A stretch of DNA of 64,000 nt from DATAOG01 sp963753685. GTDB taxonomy: Bacteria; Pseudomonadota; Alphaproteobacteria; Geminicoccales; Geminicoccaceae. Both the position numbers and the translations under genes were made by a program. The stretch spans positions 248,001 through 312,000 of the forward strand of contig CAVWDE010000005.1 in NCBI GenBank assembly GCA_963753685.1, written 5' to 3'. Positions 1 to 9,677 of the stretch are shown here, one piece after another. Every line of letters begins with the position of its first letter. Positions within the stretch are counted from its first letter, which is position 1. Under the pieces are notes generated by a model. The model searched no databases and was not told the DNA's origin. It was given only the letters and a program-made list of their open reading frames with translations.

Positions 1-1143
1 ATGGGGGTCGCTCGCGTCCAGCCAGAACGGCTGCTCGACCAGCTTGCGCATCGGCGGCATGAGGCGGTCGCCGGCGAAATCCAGCCAATGGGCAAGCCAG
101 CCCTCCTCGGCGAGGAAGCGGACGAAGTCCTCGGCGAGCGCCGGGTTCCTGCCGGCCTTGAAGACCACGGCGCGCTGGATGGCACCAACGATCACGAGCG
201 GCTGGCCGTCGGCAGCGTCCGGCCAGTCGATGGTGGCGGCGTTCTTGTAGTAGTCGTCGGGCCGGGCGGTGCGCAGCGCGCCCGGAATCGAGAGCGACGT
301 GTTCGGCGTCATCACCACGGTCTGGGCGAGGAACGCCTTGTTGTTGCCGATGTTGGTCCAGCTCGTCGAGTTGGGCGGCGTGCAGCCCTTGCGCCAGATC
401 GCGGTGTAGGCCGTCAGCGCTTTGATGATCCCTGCCCGCACGACGGGATCGTCGACCTGAGGCCGGCGGTCGCGGTCGAGCCAGGGCGTGCCATAGGCGA
501 GATCGAACTGCAGGAGCTCGTCGTCGGTGTCGAGGGCCGCGGCCGACATGGGCAGCCCGACGCCCCAGATGTCGTCGCGGCCCAAGACCTTGCGCACGGC
601 GGGCTGCACCTGCTCGCACCAGAACGACCAGAACGCCTGCCACTCCTTCGGGATGTCGGCGAGGGTGAACCCGGCCCGCTCCAGGAGGCTGCTCCAGACA
701 TGGATGTTGTTGGAATACCGGCCCATCGGCAGCGCGTAGAGGCCGCGTCGGCCGGTCTTGCCATCGAGCAGGGTGGACGCTCCGATGGCGTCGGCATCGA
801 ACAGGTCCAGGACCGGGGCGAGGACGCCCGCGAGGTCGACCAGCCGGTCCTCGTAGGCCCACTGGGCGACCCCGTAGGTACCGGCGGCGCTGCCGAACAG
901 GAAGTCGGGCGGCTGCCCGGCTTCAAGTGCCGCCTGCGCTTTTTGAAGCATCTCACTTTGCGCGGCTTGGACGAGCTCCACCTGTTTGCCGGTCTTCTGC
1001 GCGAAGGCGGCGATGATCTCCGCGATCGCCGCGTCCTCCTGGGGATAGAATCCCTTGTCCCACCAGACGACGAGGTTGGCGGCCCAGGCGGCGGGCGATG
1101 CCATCACGAGCGCTACCGCCAAAACCACGGCCCGGCTGTGCAT
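1..1143 (-). CDS. Periplasmic sugar-type ABC solute-binding protein, 3' end outside window
   Basis: The reading frame begins at the ATG at 1143 and stays open to base 1, so 381 codons are present and the C-terminus is missing. The N-terminus (MHSRAVVLAVALVMASPAAWA) is a signal peptide ending in an AWA-A cleavage site. The mature part starts NLVVWWDKGFYP and continues with QAAQSEMLQKAQAALEAG and PPDFLFG, the usual opening of family 1 extracellular solute-binding proteins for sugars and polyols. It lies 77 bp downstream of the receiver-cyclase gene on the same strand and may belong to that signalling block. No permease or ATPase is visible. Ligand unknown; a co-sensor role for the nearby kinase is possible but only inferred. 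Confidence 0.8.
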   Translation of the reverse strand, partial: MHSRAVVLAVALVMASPAAWAANLVVWWDKGFYPQEDAAIAEIIAAFAQKTGKQVELVQAAQSEMLQKAQAALEAGQPPDFLFGSAAGTYGVAQWAYEDRLVDLAGVLAPVLDLFDADAIGASTLLDGKTGRRGLYALPMGRYSNNIHVWSSLLERAGFTLADIPKEWQAFWSFWCEQVQPAVRKVLGRDDIWGVGLPMSAAALDTDDELLQFDLAYGTPWLDRDRRPQVDDPVVRAGIIKALTAYTAIWRKGCTPPNSTSWTNIGNNKAFLAQTVVMTPNTSLSIPGALRTARPDDYYKNAATIDWPDAADGQPLVIVGAIQRAVVFKAGRNPALAEDFVRFLAEEGWLAHWLDFAGDRLMPPMRKLVEQPFWLDASDPH

Positions 1144-1220
1144 ACTATGCCCCTCCAACTGACAATGCCCGCGGTGATCAGCGCATCGGCGAGGCTTTCC
1201 GCGGATCGGGTCCTCCGCCT

Positions 1221-2273
1221 TCAGGTCCCCTGGCACCGGTAGACCGCGATGGCGCCGCGGCCTCTGAGCTCGATCGGCCCAAGCGGCGTGCAAGGGCAAC
1301 GATCCTTGACCTGCGCGAATGCGTCGCCGCTCAGGTAGACGGCGGCCTCGGAGCCGAGCCCGGAGAGGCGGGCGGCGACGTTCACGGTGTCGCCCCAGAG
1401 GTCGAAGCTGAACTTGCTCTGGCCGACCACGCCGGCGACCACGGGGCCGACGTGAATGCCCACGCGCAGGCGCCAGCGCGCCGGGTTGCCGGCCGCGGCG
1501 GTCACCATCGCCTGCGCGCAGCGCACGCTCGCCATGACCGGGTCGGCAAGCGGCTCGAGCAGGTTGCCGGTCGCGAGGAAGCCATCGCCCACGGTCTTGA
1601 TCTTCTCCAGGCCGTGCGCGCTCACCAGGGCTTCGCAGTCGTGGGCGAGCCGGTCCAGGTCGGCGACCACCTGTTCCGGCGCATGGGCTTCGCACCAGGC
1701 GGTGAAGTTCACGACATCGGCGAACATCACCGCCACGTCGTCGTAGCGTCGCGGCAGGATCCGCTCCGACGCTTTCAGCTCGATCACCGCCTGCGCCGGC
1801 AGAATGACGTGCAGCAGGCGATCGGCCCGCTCGCGCTCCTGCTCGATCTCGCGCCGATAGGCGACCTCGAGGTCGTGCCAGCGCTTCTTCTCCAGGCACG
1901 CCCCGATCCGCGTCTTGAGCAGCACCGGGTCGAAGGGCTTCGGCAGGTAGTCCTCGGCGCCGAGCTCGATGCAGCGCAGCACGCTGTCGAGCTGACCGAG
2001 CGCCGAGATCATGATCACCGGCAGGTGGCGAAGCTCGGGGTCGGCCCTGATCTGCCGGAGCACCGCGTAGCCGTCGAGCCGCGGCATCATGATGTCGAGC
2101 AGGACGAGATCGACCGGCTCCCTGGCCAGCAATTGGAGCGCCGCTGCGCCGTCTGGGGCCGAGATCGTCGCGTGGCCGAGCAGCTCCAGCTCCTGCTCGA
2201 GCAGGTCGACGTTCAGGGGCTCATCGTCGGCGATCAGAATCCGCGCCCGCCGCGTTTCGAGCTCCGGCGCCAT
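1221..2273 (-). CDS. Response regulator with class III adenylate cyclase output
   Basis: 350 aa. A CheY-like receiver fills residues 10-130, with acidic pocket D16/D17, phosphoacceptor D60 (LLDIMMPRLDG) and K112 in PKPF. A short coiled-coil linker (about 131-160) leads to a class III cyclase domain (about 175-345). It has both metal aspartates (MFADVVNFT and TVGDGF), a lysine before the second (KIKTVGD), an aspartate in FDLWGDTVN that favours ATP over GTP, and the NVAAR transition-state pair. The product should therefore make cAMP under phosphorylation control. The start lies 2 nt after the stop of the upstream single-receiver gene, so translation is probably coupled. Family assignment is firm; nucleotide choice is inferred from motif residues. 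Confidence 0.9.
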   Translation of the reverse strand: MAPELETRRARILIADDEPLNVDLLEQELELLGHATISAPDGAAALQLLAREPVDLVLLDIMMPRLDGYAVLRQIRADPELRHLPVIMISALGQLDSVLRCIELGAEDYLPKPFDPVLLKTRIGACLEKKRWHDLEVAYRREIEQERERADRLLHVILPAQAVIELKASERILPRRYDDVAVMFADVVNFTAWCEAHAPEQVVADLDRLAHDCEALVSAHGLEKIKTVGDGFLATGNLLEPLADPVMASVRCAQAMVTAAAGNPARWRLRVGIHVGPVVAGVVGQSKFSFDLWGDTVNVAARLSGLGSEAAVYLSGDAFAQVKDRCPCTPLGPIELRGRGAIAVYRCQGT

Positions 2274-2275
2274 GG

Positions 2276-2644
2276 CTAGCGGGCATCGAGGAGAAGGCGA
2301 AGCTTCTCGAACAGGAGATCCTCATCGATCGGCTTTTGCAGATAGTCGTCGCAGCCGCAGGCGCGCGCCTTGGCCTCGTCGCCCTGCATGGCGTGCGCGG
2401 TGAGGGCGATCACGGGGATATCCATGAGCTCGCGGTCGCTCTTGAGGCGCCTGGTCGCCTCCCAGCCGTCGACCACCGGCAGCGACAGGTCCATCAGGAT
2501 CAGGTCGGGCCGCTCCCGGCTGGCGAGTTCGAGGCCCTCGGCCCCGTCGGTCGCGGTCAGGATCTGGTAGTCGTCCTCAAGAAGCTGCACGAGCAGGTCG
2601 CGGTTCAGCTCGACGTCCTCGACGATCAGGATCCTTTTCATCAT
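2276..2644 (-). CDS. Single-domain response regulator (CheY/DivK-like)
   Basis: 122 aa from the first ATG of the ATG-ATG pair at 2644. The whole protein is a receiver domain: ILIVEDVE supplies the acidic pocket, D52 in LMDLSLP is the phosphoacceptor, followed by the switch residue in IALTAHA and the lysine in LQKPID. No output domain follows, so it probably shuttles phosphate or signals by protein contact, as DivK or CheY do. Its 5' end overlaps the last 68 nt of the hybrid kinase frame, and its stop is 2 nt from the receiver-cyclase start. The kinase, this protein and the cyclase are therefore probably one operon and one phosphorelay. Confidence 0.88.
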   Translation of the reverse strand: MMKRILIVEDVELNRDLLVQLLEDDYQILTATDGAEGLELASRERPDLILMDLSLPVVDGWEATRRLKSDRELMDIPVIALTAHAMQGDEAKARACGCDDYLQKPIDEDLLFEKLRLLLDAR

Positions 2645-5600
2645 CCGATGCTCCAGCACCACCTCGGCAATAGGCCGGGAGCGCGCGCCGTACTTCGGCC
2701 AGCAGGGCGGCGCGATCCAATCCGCGTTTCTCTATGACCGTGAGGACCCGGCGCTGGAGCAGGGCGCGCTCGTCCGCCCCCAGCTCCTTGGCCGTCAAAA
2801 CGATCACCGGCAGGCTGCTTGACGCCGGGTTCTGCTCCAATTGCTCGATGACCCCAAAGCCATCCAGACGTGGCATGAGCAGGTCGAGCAGCAGGACATC
2901 GGGCCGGCGCCGCGCGATCGCCGCGAGCGCTTCCTGCCCGTCGGCGGCCGCTTCGACCTCGCAGCCTTCACCCTCGAGCAGCTGGCGCACCAGATCGACC
3001 ACCATGGGATCGTCATCGGCGACCAGGACGCGGCAGGGCGGCGCGGCGATGCGCTGCAACGTTGCCACCAGCGCCTCGCGGTCGAAGGGCTTCAGGAGGT
3101 AATCGAAGGCGCCGAGCCGGTAGCCGAGATCCTTCTGGTCGACGATCGAGAGCAGGATCACGGGGATGTCGCGGGTCAAAGGATCGGACTTGAGCTCGTG
3201 CAGGACCTGCCAGCCGTCCTTGTGCGGCATCAGGATGTCGAGAACGATCGCTGCGGGCCTGATCTCGCGCGCCCGGCGCAGGCCCTCGTCGCCGCCCGCT
3301 GCGGCCACCACCCGGTAGCCCGCCTCGCCCAGATTCTCGCGCAGCAGCTCGATCATGTTGGGATCGTCGTCGATCGCGAGGATCAGCGCTTCGTCGCCGT
3401 CGAGCGTGGCATGGTCCCGATCGCCCTGGACCGAGGCGGGCGCGACACCGGCGCCGGTTTTCTTGGAGGGCTCCGCGCTCACATGCCGGACGGGCAGGGT
3501 GACGGTGAACGTGGAGCCGGCGCCGAGCCTGCTCTCGAGCGTGATGTCGCCGCCCAAGAGGCGCGCCAGATGGCGACTGATCGGCAACCCCAGACCGGTG
3601 CCGCCGTGCTGGCGCGTGCTGCTGCTGTCCACCTGCCGGAACTCCTCGAACACCAGCTCCTTGGCGTGCTCGGGAATGCCCATGCCGGTGTCGGCGACCG
3701 AGAGCGCCAGCAGGTCGCCCTGCCGGCGCGCGCGCACCGTGATCCGGCCGGCCTCGGTGAACTTCACGGCATTGCCGAGCAGATTGATCAGGATCTGCCG
3801 CAGCTTGTCCTGATCGGTGACCAGGGTCGATGCGTCCGGCTCGACCTCCTTCTCGAGCCGGATCTCGCCTTTGACCATGGGCTCGACGGTGCGCAGGCAC
3901 TGGTCGATCAAGGGCTCGAGCGCGAACTTCGTCGGGTGGACCTCGGTCCGTCCGGCCTCGATCTTGGACAGGTCCAGGACCGCATTGATCAGCGACAGGA
4001 GGTGCTCGCCGCTGGCCAGGATCTTGCCGAGGTTGTCGTATTGCTTCTCCGGCAACACCTCCCTGCCGCGACGCATCACGAGCCGCGTGAAGCCGATGAT
4101 GGCGTTGAGCGGGGTGCGCAGCTCGTGGCTCATGTTGGCGAGGAACTCGGACTTCGTGCGGCTGGCGAGCTCGGCCTGCTCCTTGGCCGCGCGCAGCGCC
4201 TCCTCGACCCGCTTGAGGTGGGTGAGATCGTAGTAGGTCAGCATCCGTCCGCCGTCCGCCAGCGGGACGCACCGGTATTCGAAGATCCGGCCATCGGCGA
4301 GACGCAATTCGGCCGGCAGCGCCGGAGCCCGCTGGATCTCCTCGATCCGCCGGCTCGACATAGTCGCTCCAGTCCTCGTCGGGCACGTCATGGGCGCCAC
4401 CCTGCCGGACATAATCGAGCACGTCGTGAAAACGCGGCCGCCCTGCGAGGCTTTCGGGCGCCACGCCCGACAGTTCGCAATAGGCGCGGTTGTAGACACG
4501 CACGCGGAGGTTCGGCTCGAGCATCACGACGCCGTAGTCGATGGTCTCGAGCAGCGCGTGCAGGTCGCGCAGGTTCTTCTCCTCGACCTCGACCGCGGTG
4601 TCGCGGAACACCGTCAGCGCCTCGGCCATGCGGTCGAGCTCGTCGCGCCCGCCGGCCGGCGGCAAGGGTGCGCGCAGATTGCCGCCGGCGATCGCGAGCA
4701 TGCTGTCGCTAAGCGCGGTCAGCCGCGCGATCAGATTGCGGCCCACGTACAGCCAGACGATCAGGGCGGACGAGAGGAGGCTCAGCACTACGACTGCGAC
4801 CAGCACGCCCGAGCTCAAGCGTTGCACCGAGAGCGCGTCGGCAGTGGCGTTGGCGATGTCCTCCTTCGCGTCCCCGACCAGCCGGTCGACCGCATCGGTC
4901 AGCGCGCGCGAGAGCCTGGCATTCTCATCCAGGAGCCGGGTCGCATCAGCGATGACGCCGAGCTCGGCCTGGCGGGCGTCGACGATGCTGTTCGAGCCGT
5001 CGATCAGGGCCTTGAAGTCGGCGATCCGCTCGATCAGGCGCGGCCGCAGCTTCTCATCGAACTCGCTGGCCAGCGCCTCGAGCGTGAACAGCGAGCGGCG
5101 CAGCGGAAAGGCGAGCAGCGGCAGGTCCGCCTGGGTCGGGGCGGCGGCGGTCTTGAGGAGGCCGTCGTTGATCGCGGAGAGCTCGATCTGCGCCCGCTGG
5201 TGCGGCAGGAAGGTGGCGATCTCCTGGCCGAGCTTGGCGGTTGCGGCACCGCGCCCCTGCTCGTCGAGGCTAGGCTCCGCATTGGTGCGGCGCCACTCGG
5301 CGATCTTCGAATCCATCACCAGGATGCCGGGGGCGACCAGGCGCTGGGTTGCGATGTTGGTCGCCGAGAGCTGCCGCAGCAGCTCCTCCTTGCGCGCCGC
5401 AATCGCCAGCCGTTTGCCGATCAGCGCATCGAGGGCGATGAAATTGCGTTGCACACCGTCGACCGCCGGCTCGATTGCGGTGAGCGCCTCGGGATGAACC
5501 TCGCTGCCTTTGACGTCCCGGAGACCGTCCTGGAGCTTCGCGACCTCGCCCGCGATCGATCCCGAGACCGCGCGCAGCTGATCGTTCGAGGTGACCGCGA

Positions 5601-5862
5601 GCAACGCGGGCGCGGCCGCGACGATGCGCTCGGCCTGGCGCGACAATTCGAGGGAGGCGAGCGCCGATGGCACGCGCTGCTGGGTGATCCGGCCGAGCAT
5701 GCTGCCGACCTCGGCGAACGAATACATGGCCGCCGCCGCCGCGATCACCGCAAACGCGCTGATCCCGAAAAACGCCAACAACAGCCGCCAGCGAACCCCC
5801 AAGCGGCCAAGCACGCTGGCCGCCCTGTTGGTTGTTGCCTCGATGTGACTGGCGGCACCCAC
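2577..5862 (-). CDS. TorS-like hybrid histidine kinase with two receivers, frameshifted
   Basis: Order of parts: TM helix (26-48), a mainly helical periplasmic region of about 300 residues like the TorS sensor, TM helix (351-373), HAMP (374-428), PAS from about 435, HisKA with the phosphohistidine in SHELRTPLNAIIGF, HATPase with NLLGNAVKF, DTGMGIP and GGTGLGL, then receiver 1 (LDILMPHKDG, LLKPFD) and receiver 2 (LLDLLMPRLDG). The first 502 codons and the rest lie in different frames. One extra base in the GG at 4352-4353 (GAGCCGGCGG on the coding strand where GAGCGGCGG would restore VERRIEEI) breaks the PAS region. Corrected length is about 1094 aa. Receiver 2 ends TVIEKRGL instead of KP, so its conserved lysine region is degenerate. 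It reads divergently from the TPP enzyme gene. Confidence 0.85.
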
Positions 5863-6124
5863 TGCAATCGTCTCTTGCGCAAAGCGCGACTCGAGCCGTT
5901 AACCTACTCCTCGGTTTTGCTTTTCTCCAGCGGTACGTACGCTGTCGTCCGCCTGCCAGACGTACAGTCCCAGGATTTGCAGCGGGCCGGAGCCAAGAAC
6001 CCGCCTTGCGGCCCTCGCCGGCGCCCGCCGGTCGTCTTCGGACATCATGTCGACGTCACGACCCGCAATCGGTCTGGACCGGCGGCGCCGAGCCGGTCAT
6101 CATGCCGGCCGCGGAAACTCCTCC

Positions 6125-7801
6125 ATGACGGACGGCATGTCCTCCAACCAGATCAGTGGCCGGAGCGCCTTCATCGAGCTGTTGAAGGCCGAAGGCATCA
6201 CGCGGATGTTCGGCAATCCCGGCACGACCGAGCTGCCGATCATGCATGCGCTGGCCGACCACCCGGACATGGGTTACGTGCTCGGCCTGCAGGAATTGGT
6301 CGTAGTCGCCATGGCCGACGGCTATGCGCGCGCGTCGGGCCGGCTCGCGGCCTGCAACGTCCACGTCGCGCCGGGGCTCGGCAATGCGATCGGCGCGCTG
6401 TACACGGCGCACGTCTCCGGCACGCCGCTGATCATCACGGCCGGCCAGCAGGAGCAGGGCCATGGGCTGATGGAGCCGCTGCTCTATGCGCCCCTGGTGC
6501 CGATCGCGGCCCCGGTCGTGAAATGGGCGACCGAGGTCACCAGGCTCGCCGACCTGCCGCGCATCGTCCACCGCGCCGCCAAGATCGCGCTGACGCCGCC
6601 GACCGGACCGGTCTTCATCTCGCTGCCGGGCGACATCCTGAATGCCTTCGATGCGCTCGAGCTCGGCGAGCCGACCCGGGTCGATGCCGCGAGCCGGCCG
6701 TCGGATGCGACCTTGCGCAAGCTGGCGCTGCGACTGCTGGCGGCCGAGCGGCCGGTCATCCTCGCGGGCAGCGAGATCGTCACGAGTGACGCCTTCGCGG
6801 AGGCGGCGCGCTTCGCCGAGGCGCTGGGTGCCCCGGTCTATCAGCAGACGGTGGTGAGCGGCGCTCATTTCCCGTCCGAGCATCCCCTGTTCCTGGGCCA
6901 GCTGTCGCGTGACCAGCGGCGCGTGCGCGAGCTCTTGAGCCCCTATGACACGCTCGTCTGCATCGGTGCGGATGTGCTCCAGATGTCGGTCTGGAGCCCG
7001 GTCGAGCCGCTGCCGCCGGGGATGGCGGTCGTTCAGCTGGGGCTGCGCGACTGGGAGATGGGCAAGAACTATCCGGCCGAGCTCGCGCTGCGCGCCGATG
7101 TCAAGGCGACGCTCGAGGCGCTCAACCCCATGCTCGCCGAGCTCGGCGGCGGGGCGCGCCGGCAACGCGCCGAGGCTACGCTCAAAGCGCTCGCCGACCA
7201 CAATTGGTCAGCAGAGCGCGCGGCCCGGCGCCGGACGGCGGCCGACAAGGCCGACGCTCAGCCGATCGACCCCGACTGGCTGATGATGGCGCTCTGCGAG
7301 CAGCTGCCGGCGGATGCGATCGTGGTCGACGAAGGCCTGACCACCGCCCGCAGCCTCTACAACTATTTTCCGTTCCGCGACCGCTATGCCTATTTCGGCA
7401 ACATCAGCGGCGGCATCGGCTGGGGCATCGCGGCCGCGGTCGGCGTCCAGCTCGCCCAGCCGGCGCGGCGCGTGGTCGCGATCATCGGCGATGGCAGCGC
7501 CATGTACGGCATCCAGGCGCTCTGGAGTGCCGCGCACCAGAAGCTGCCGGTGACCTTCGTCATCTGCAACAACGGCGGCTACCGGATCCTCAAGGAGCGG
7601 CTGAAGGCGTTCCACGGCGACGAGCGGTTCATCGGCATGGACTTCGAGGACCCCGCGATCGATCTCGCGGGGCTCGCGCGCTCGTTCGGCATGGCCGCGC
7701 ACCGGATCGACGACGGCGCCGCCTTCGAGGCCCGGTTCGCAGAGGCGCTGGCGGCGACGGAGCCAGTGCTGCTCGATGTGGTCGTCGAGGGCAGCGTCTG
7801 A
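6125..7801 (+). CDS. Thiamine-diphosphate decarboxylase of benzoylformate decarboxylase type
   Basis: 558 aa from the ATG at 6125; an upstream in-frame ATG at 6047 only adds arginine-rich sequence unlike the family. The N-terminal PYR domain has FGNPGTTELP, the cofactor-activating glutamate in LGLQELVVV, and NVHVAPGLGNA, whose histidine matches His70 of benzoylformate decarboxylase. The C-terminal PP domain has the GDGSAMYG...NN thiamine-binding motif. Ser26 of that enzyme is replaced by threonine (PGTTE), so the substrate may differ from benzoylformate. Expected reaction: non-oxidative decarboxylation of a 2-oxo acid to an aldehyde. It converges on a class III aminotransferase 10 bp away, which could supply or remove oxo acids or aldehydes. 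Confidence 0.82.
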   Translation: MTDGMSSNQISGRSAFIELLKAEGITRMFGNPGTTELPIMHALADHPDMGYVLGLQELVVVAMADGYARASGRLAACNVHVAPGLGNAIGALYTAHVSGTPLIITAGQQEQGHGLMEPLLYAPLVPIAAPVVKWATEVTRLADLPRIVHRAAKIALTPPTGPVFISLPGDILNAFDALELGEPTRVDAASRPSDATLRKLALRLLAAERPVILAGSEIVTSDAFAEAARFAEALGAPVYQQTVVSGAHFPSEHPLFLGQLSRDQRRVRELLSPYDTLVCIGADVLQMSVWSPVEPLPPGMAVVQLGLRDWEMGKNYPAELALRADVKATLEALNPMLAELGGGARRQRAEATLKALADHNWSAERAARRRTAADKADAQPIDPDWLMMALCEQLPADAIVVDEGLTTARSLYNYFPFRDRYAYFGNISGGIGWGIAAAVGVQLAQPARRVVAIIGDGSAMYGIQALWSAAHQKLPVTFVICNNGGYRILKERLKAFHGDERFIGMDFEDPAIDLAGLARSFGMAAHRIDDGAAFEARFAEALAATEPVLLDVVVEGSV

Positions 7802-7811
7802 CGCGCGCGGC

Positions 7812-9224
7812 TCAAGCGCCGGCCAGGCGGTCCAGCTCCGGGGTCGCGGCCTCGAGGGCGCGCGCGAACAGCGCGACCGCCTCGTCGCAGTCCGCCTCGG
7901 TGATGCAGAGCGGCGGCGAGAACGGAATCACCTCGATGAAGGGCAGGGGCCGGACCATCAGGTCCAGCTCGAGCGCCTTGGCGCTGACCACCCGGTGGGG
8001 GTTGGTGCCGGCCGCGAACGGCCGCCTGGCCGCCCGGTCGGCGGTGAACTCGACCGCGATCATCAGACCTTCGCCGCGCAGGTCGCCGACATAGGGGTGC
8101 TCGCCGATCGCATCGCGCAGGCTCTCCAGCAGATAGGTGCCGACCCGGGCCGCATTGTCGACCAGACCCTCGCTCTCCATGATCTGCAGATTGGCGAGGC
8201 CAATCGCACCGCCGACCGGGTGGCCGGAATAGGTGAAGCCGTGCATGATCGGCCCGAACTCGGGCGAGGCCTGCTCGAGCACCTTCCAGATCCGCTCGCC
8301 GATCACCGAGGCCGAGAGCGGGAAGTAGGCGCTGGTGATGCCCTTGGCGAGCGTCACGATGTCGGGTTCGAGCCCGTACAGGCCGGTCGCGAACCACTGG
8401 CCGGTGCGGCCGAAGCCGGTGATCACCTCGTCGGCGATGAACAGGATGTCGTGCTTGCGCAGGATGTCCTGGACGCGCCTGAAGTAGCCCGCGGGCGGCA
8501 GCAGCACGCCGCCCGTGCCCATGATCGGCTCGGCGATGAAGGCGGCGATGGTGTCCGCGCCCTCGCGCTCGATGATCGTCTCGAGCTCGGCGATCATCCG
8601 ATCGCAGAACGCGGCCTCGCTCTCGCCCGCCTCGGCGAAGCGGTACCAGTGCGGGCAGCTGGTGTGGAGGACGCCCTCGATCGGCAGGTCGAACGCCTTG
8701 TGGTAGATCGGAATGCCGGTCAGGCTGCCGGCGGCCACGGTCAGGCCGTGATAGCCGCCGGTGCGCGCGATGATCTTCTTCTTCTGCGGCCGGCCGAGCA
8801 GGTTGTGGTAGTAGCGCACCAGCTTGACGTTGGTGTCGTTGGCATCCGAGCCCGAGCAGCCAAAGAAGACGCGGGCCAGATGGCGGGCGCCGGCGTTCTC
8901 GCGCAGGAGCGTCAGGACCCGGTCGGCGAGACGGATGATCGGCTCGTTCGAGGCGCCGCCGAAGATGTGATAGTAGTTCAGATCCTCGATCGCGGCGCGC
9001 GCCGCCTCGGCGATCTCCGGCCGGCCGTAGCCGACGTTGACGCACCACAAGCCAGCACCGCAGTCGATCATCTCGCGGCCCTGCCGGTCGCGGATGCGCA
9101 CGCCCTTGCCGCGGCCGACGATCAGGGGTCCGCTCTTCAGGTGCGTGGCGATCGAGGTCAGGGGATGCAGGACGCTCTGCCGGTCCATGTCCTCGAGCGA
9201 ATAGTTCGGCCTCTCGTCGAGCAT
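7812..9224 (-). CDS. Class III PLP-dependent aminotransferase (omega-amino acid type)
   Basis: 470 aa, full length for the family. Visible family features are SNEPIIRLADRVL, the PLP-phosphate region CSGSDAN, ARTGGYHG for ring stacking, the conserved aspartate in FIADEVITGFGRTG, and the PLP-binding lysine in TLAKGITSAYFPL. These match omega-amino-acid:pyruvate or putrescine-type transaminases, which move amino groups from terminal amines or beta-alanine to pyruvate. The substrate cannot be read from sequence. It converges with the TPP decarboxylase gene; an aldehyde from that enzyme could be an amino acceptor, but this link is inferred from position only. Confidence 0.88.
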   Translation of the reverse strand: MLDERPNYSLEDMDRQSVLHPLTSIATHLKSGPLIVGRGKGVRIRDRQGREMIDCGAGLWCVNVGYGRPEIAEAARAAIEDLNYYHIFGGASNEPIIRLADRVLTLLRENAGARHLARVFFGCSGSDANDTNVKLVRYYHNLLGRPQKKKIIARTGGYHGLTVAAGSLTGIPIYHKAFDLPIEGVLHTSCPHWYRFAEAGESEAAFCDRMIAELETIIEREGADTIAAFIAEPIMGTGGVLLPPAGYFRRVQDILRKHDILFIADEVITGFGRTGQWFATGLYGLEPDIVTLAKGITSAYFPLSASVIGERIWKVLEQASPEFGPIMHGFTYSGHPVGGAIGLANLQIMESEGLVDNAARVGTYLLESLRDAIGEHPYVGDLRGEGLMIAVEFTADRAARRPFAAGTNPHRVVSAKALELDLMVRPLPFIEVIPFSPPLCITEADCDEAVALFARALEAATPELDRLAGA

Positions 9225-9334
9225 CTGACGCCTCCGCTACGCCGTGCCGGCTGACCGTGACATCGGCTGGTTCGGCGCGGAGTCAATCACAACTGGCCGC
9301 CCGTGACCAGAGGCGGCACCGGAGGCGGCCGCGC

Positions 9335-9628
9335 TCAGGCCGACAGCGCGCCCAGCCCGCGGCGCAGATCGTCCAGGGTCAGAACCGGCTCGAAGCTGAC
9401 CGCCGCGTTCAGGCTCGAGAACAACGGCTCGGCGATCTGCGGCAGCTCGGCGACGTCGGCCACGTCGAACACGACGGTTCCCGCCCGCTGGCCGTCCTCG
9501 ATATGGAAATAGGCCGCTTCGGGCTGCCGCGCTGCCAGCAAGGCTTCGATGGCCGCCGCCAACGACCCATCCTTGGCGGCCGCGTTGCCGCGCTCGACCG
9601 GGATCGTGAACCGCAACATCATGCGCAT
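9335..9628 (-). CDS. Small conserved hypothetical protein (muconolactone-isomerase-like fold?)
   Basis: 97 aa, MRMMLRFTIPVERGNAAAKD at the start and QPVLTLDDLRRGL-like sequence (EPVLTLDDLRRGLGALSA) at the end. The layout of a first beta strand, a helix, AAYFHIEDGQRAGTVVFDV and a final helix suggests a ferredoxin-like dimeric alpha/beta barrel. No catalytic residues can be assigned. It resembles short proteins common in soil alphaproteobacteria, as recalled from memory. It sits alone between the aminotransferase and hemB, all on the minus strand, with 49 bp to the hemB stop. Confidence 0.65.
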   Translation of the reverse strand: MRMMLRFTIPVERGNAAAKDGSLAAAIEALLAARQPEAAYFHIEDGQRAGTVVFDVADVAELPQIAEPLFSSLNAAVSFEPVLTLDDLRRGLGALSA

Positions 9629-9677
9629 GACGTTTCCCCCATCTCAATCCACGGAAGGCTCGGTCGCATGGCAACGA

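Noticed and set aside
4340..4365. Programmed frameshift in the hybrid kinase
   Set aside because: No slippery heptamer, internal Shine-Dalgarno or stem is evident, and similar one-base shifts occur in seven unrelated genes.
2841..4712. Long plus-strand frame of about 620 codons opposite the kinase gene
   Set aside because: It mirrors the kinase coding strand; composition follows the third-position GC bias of the real gene, with no domain.
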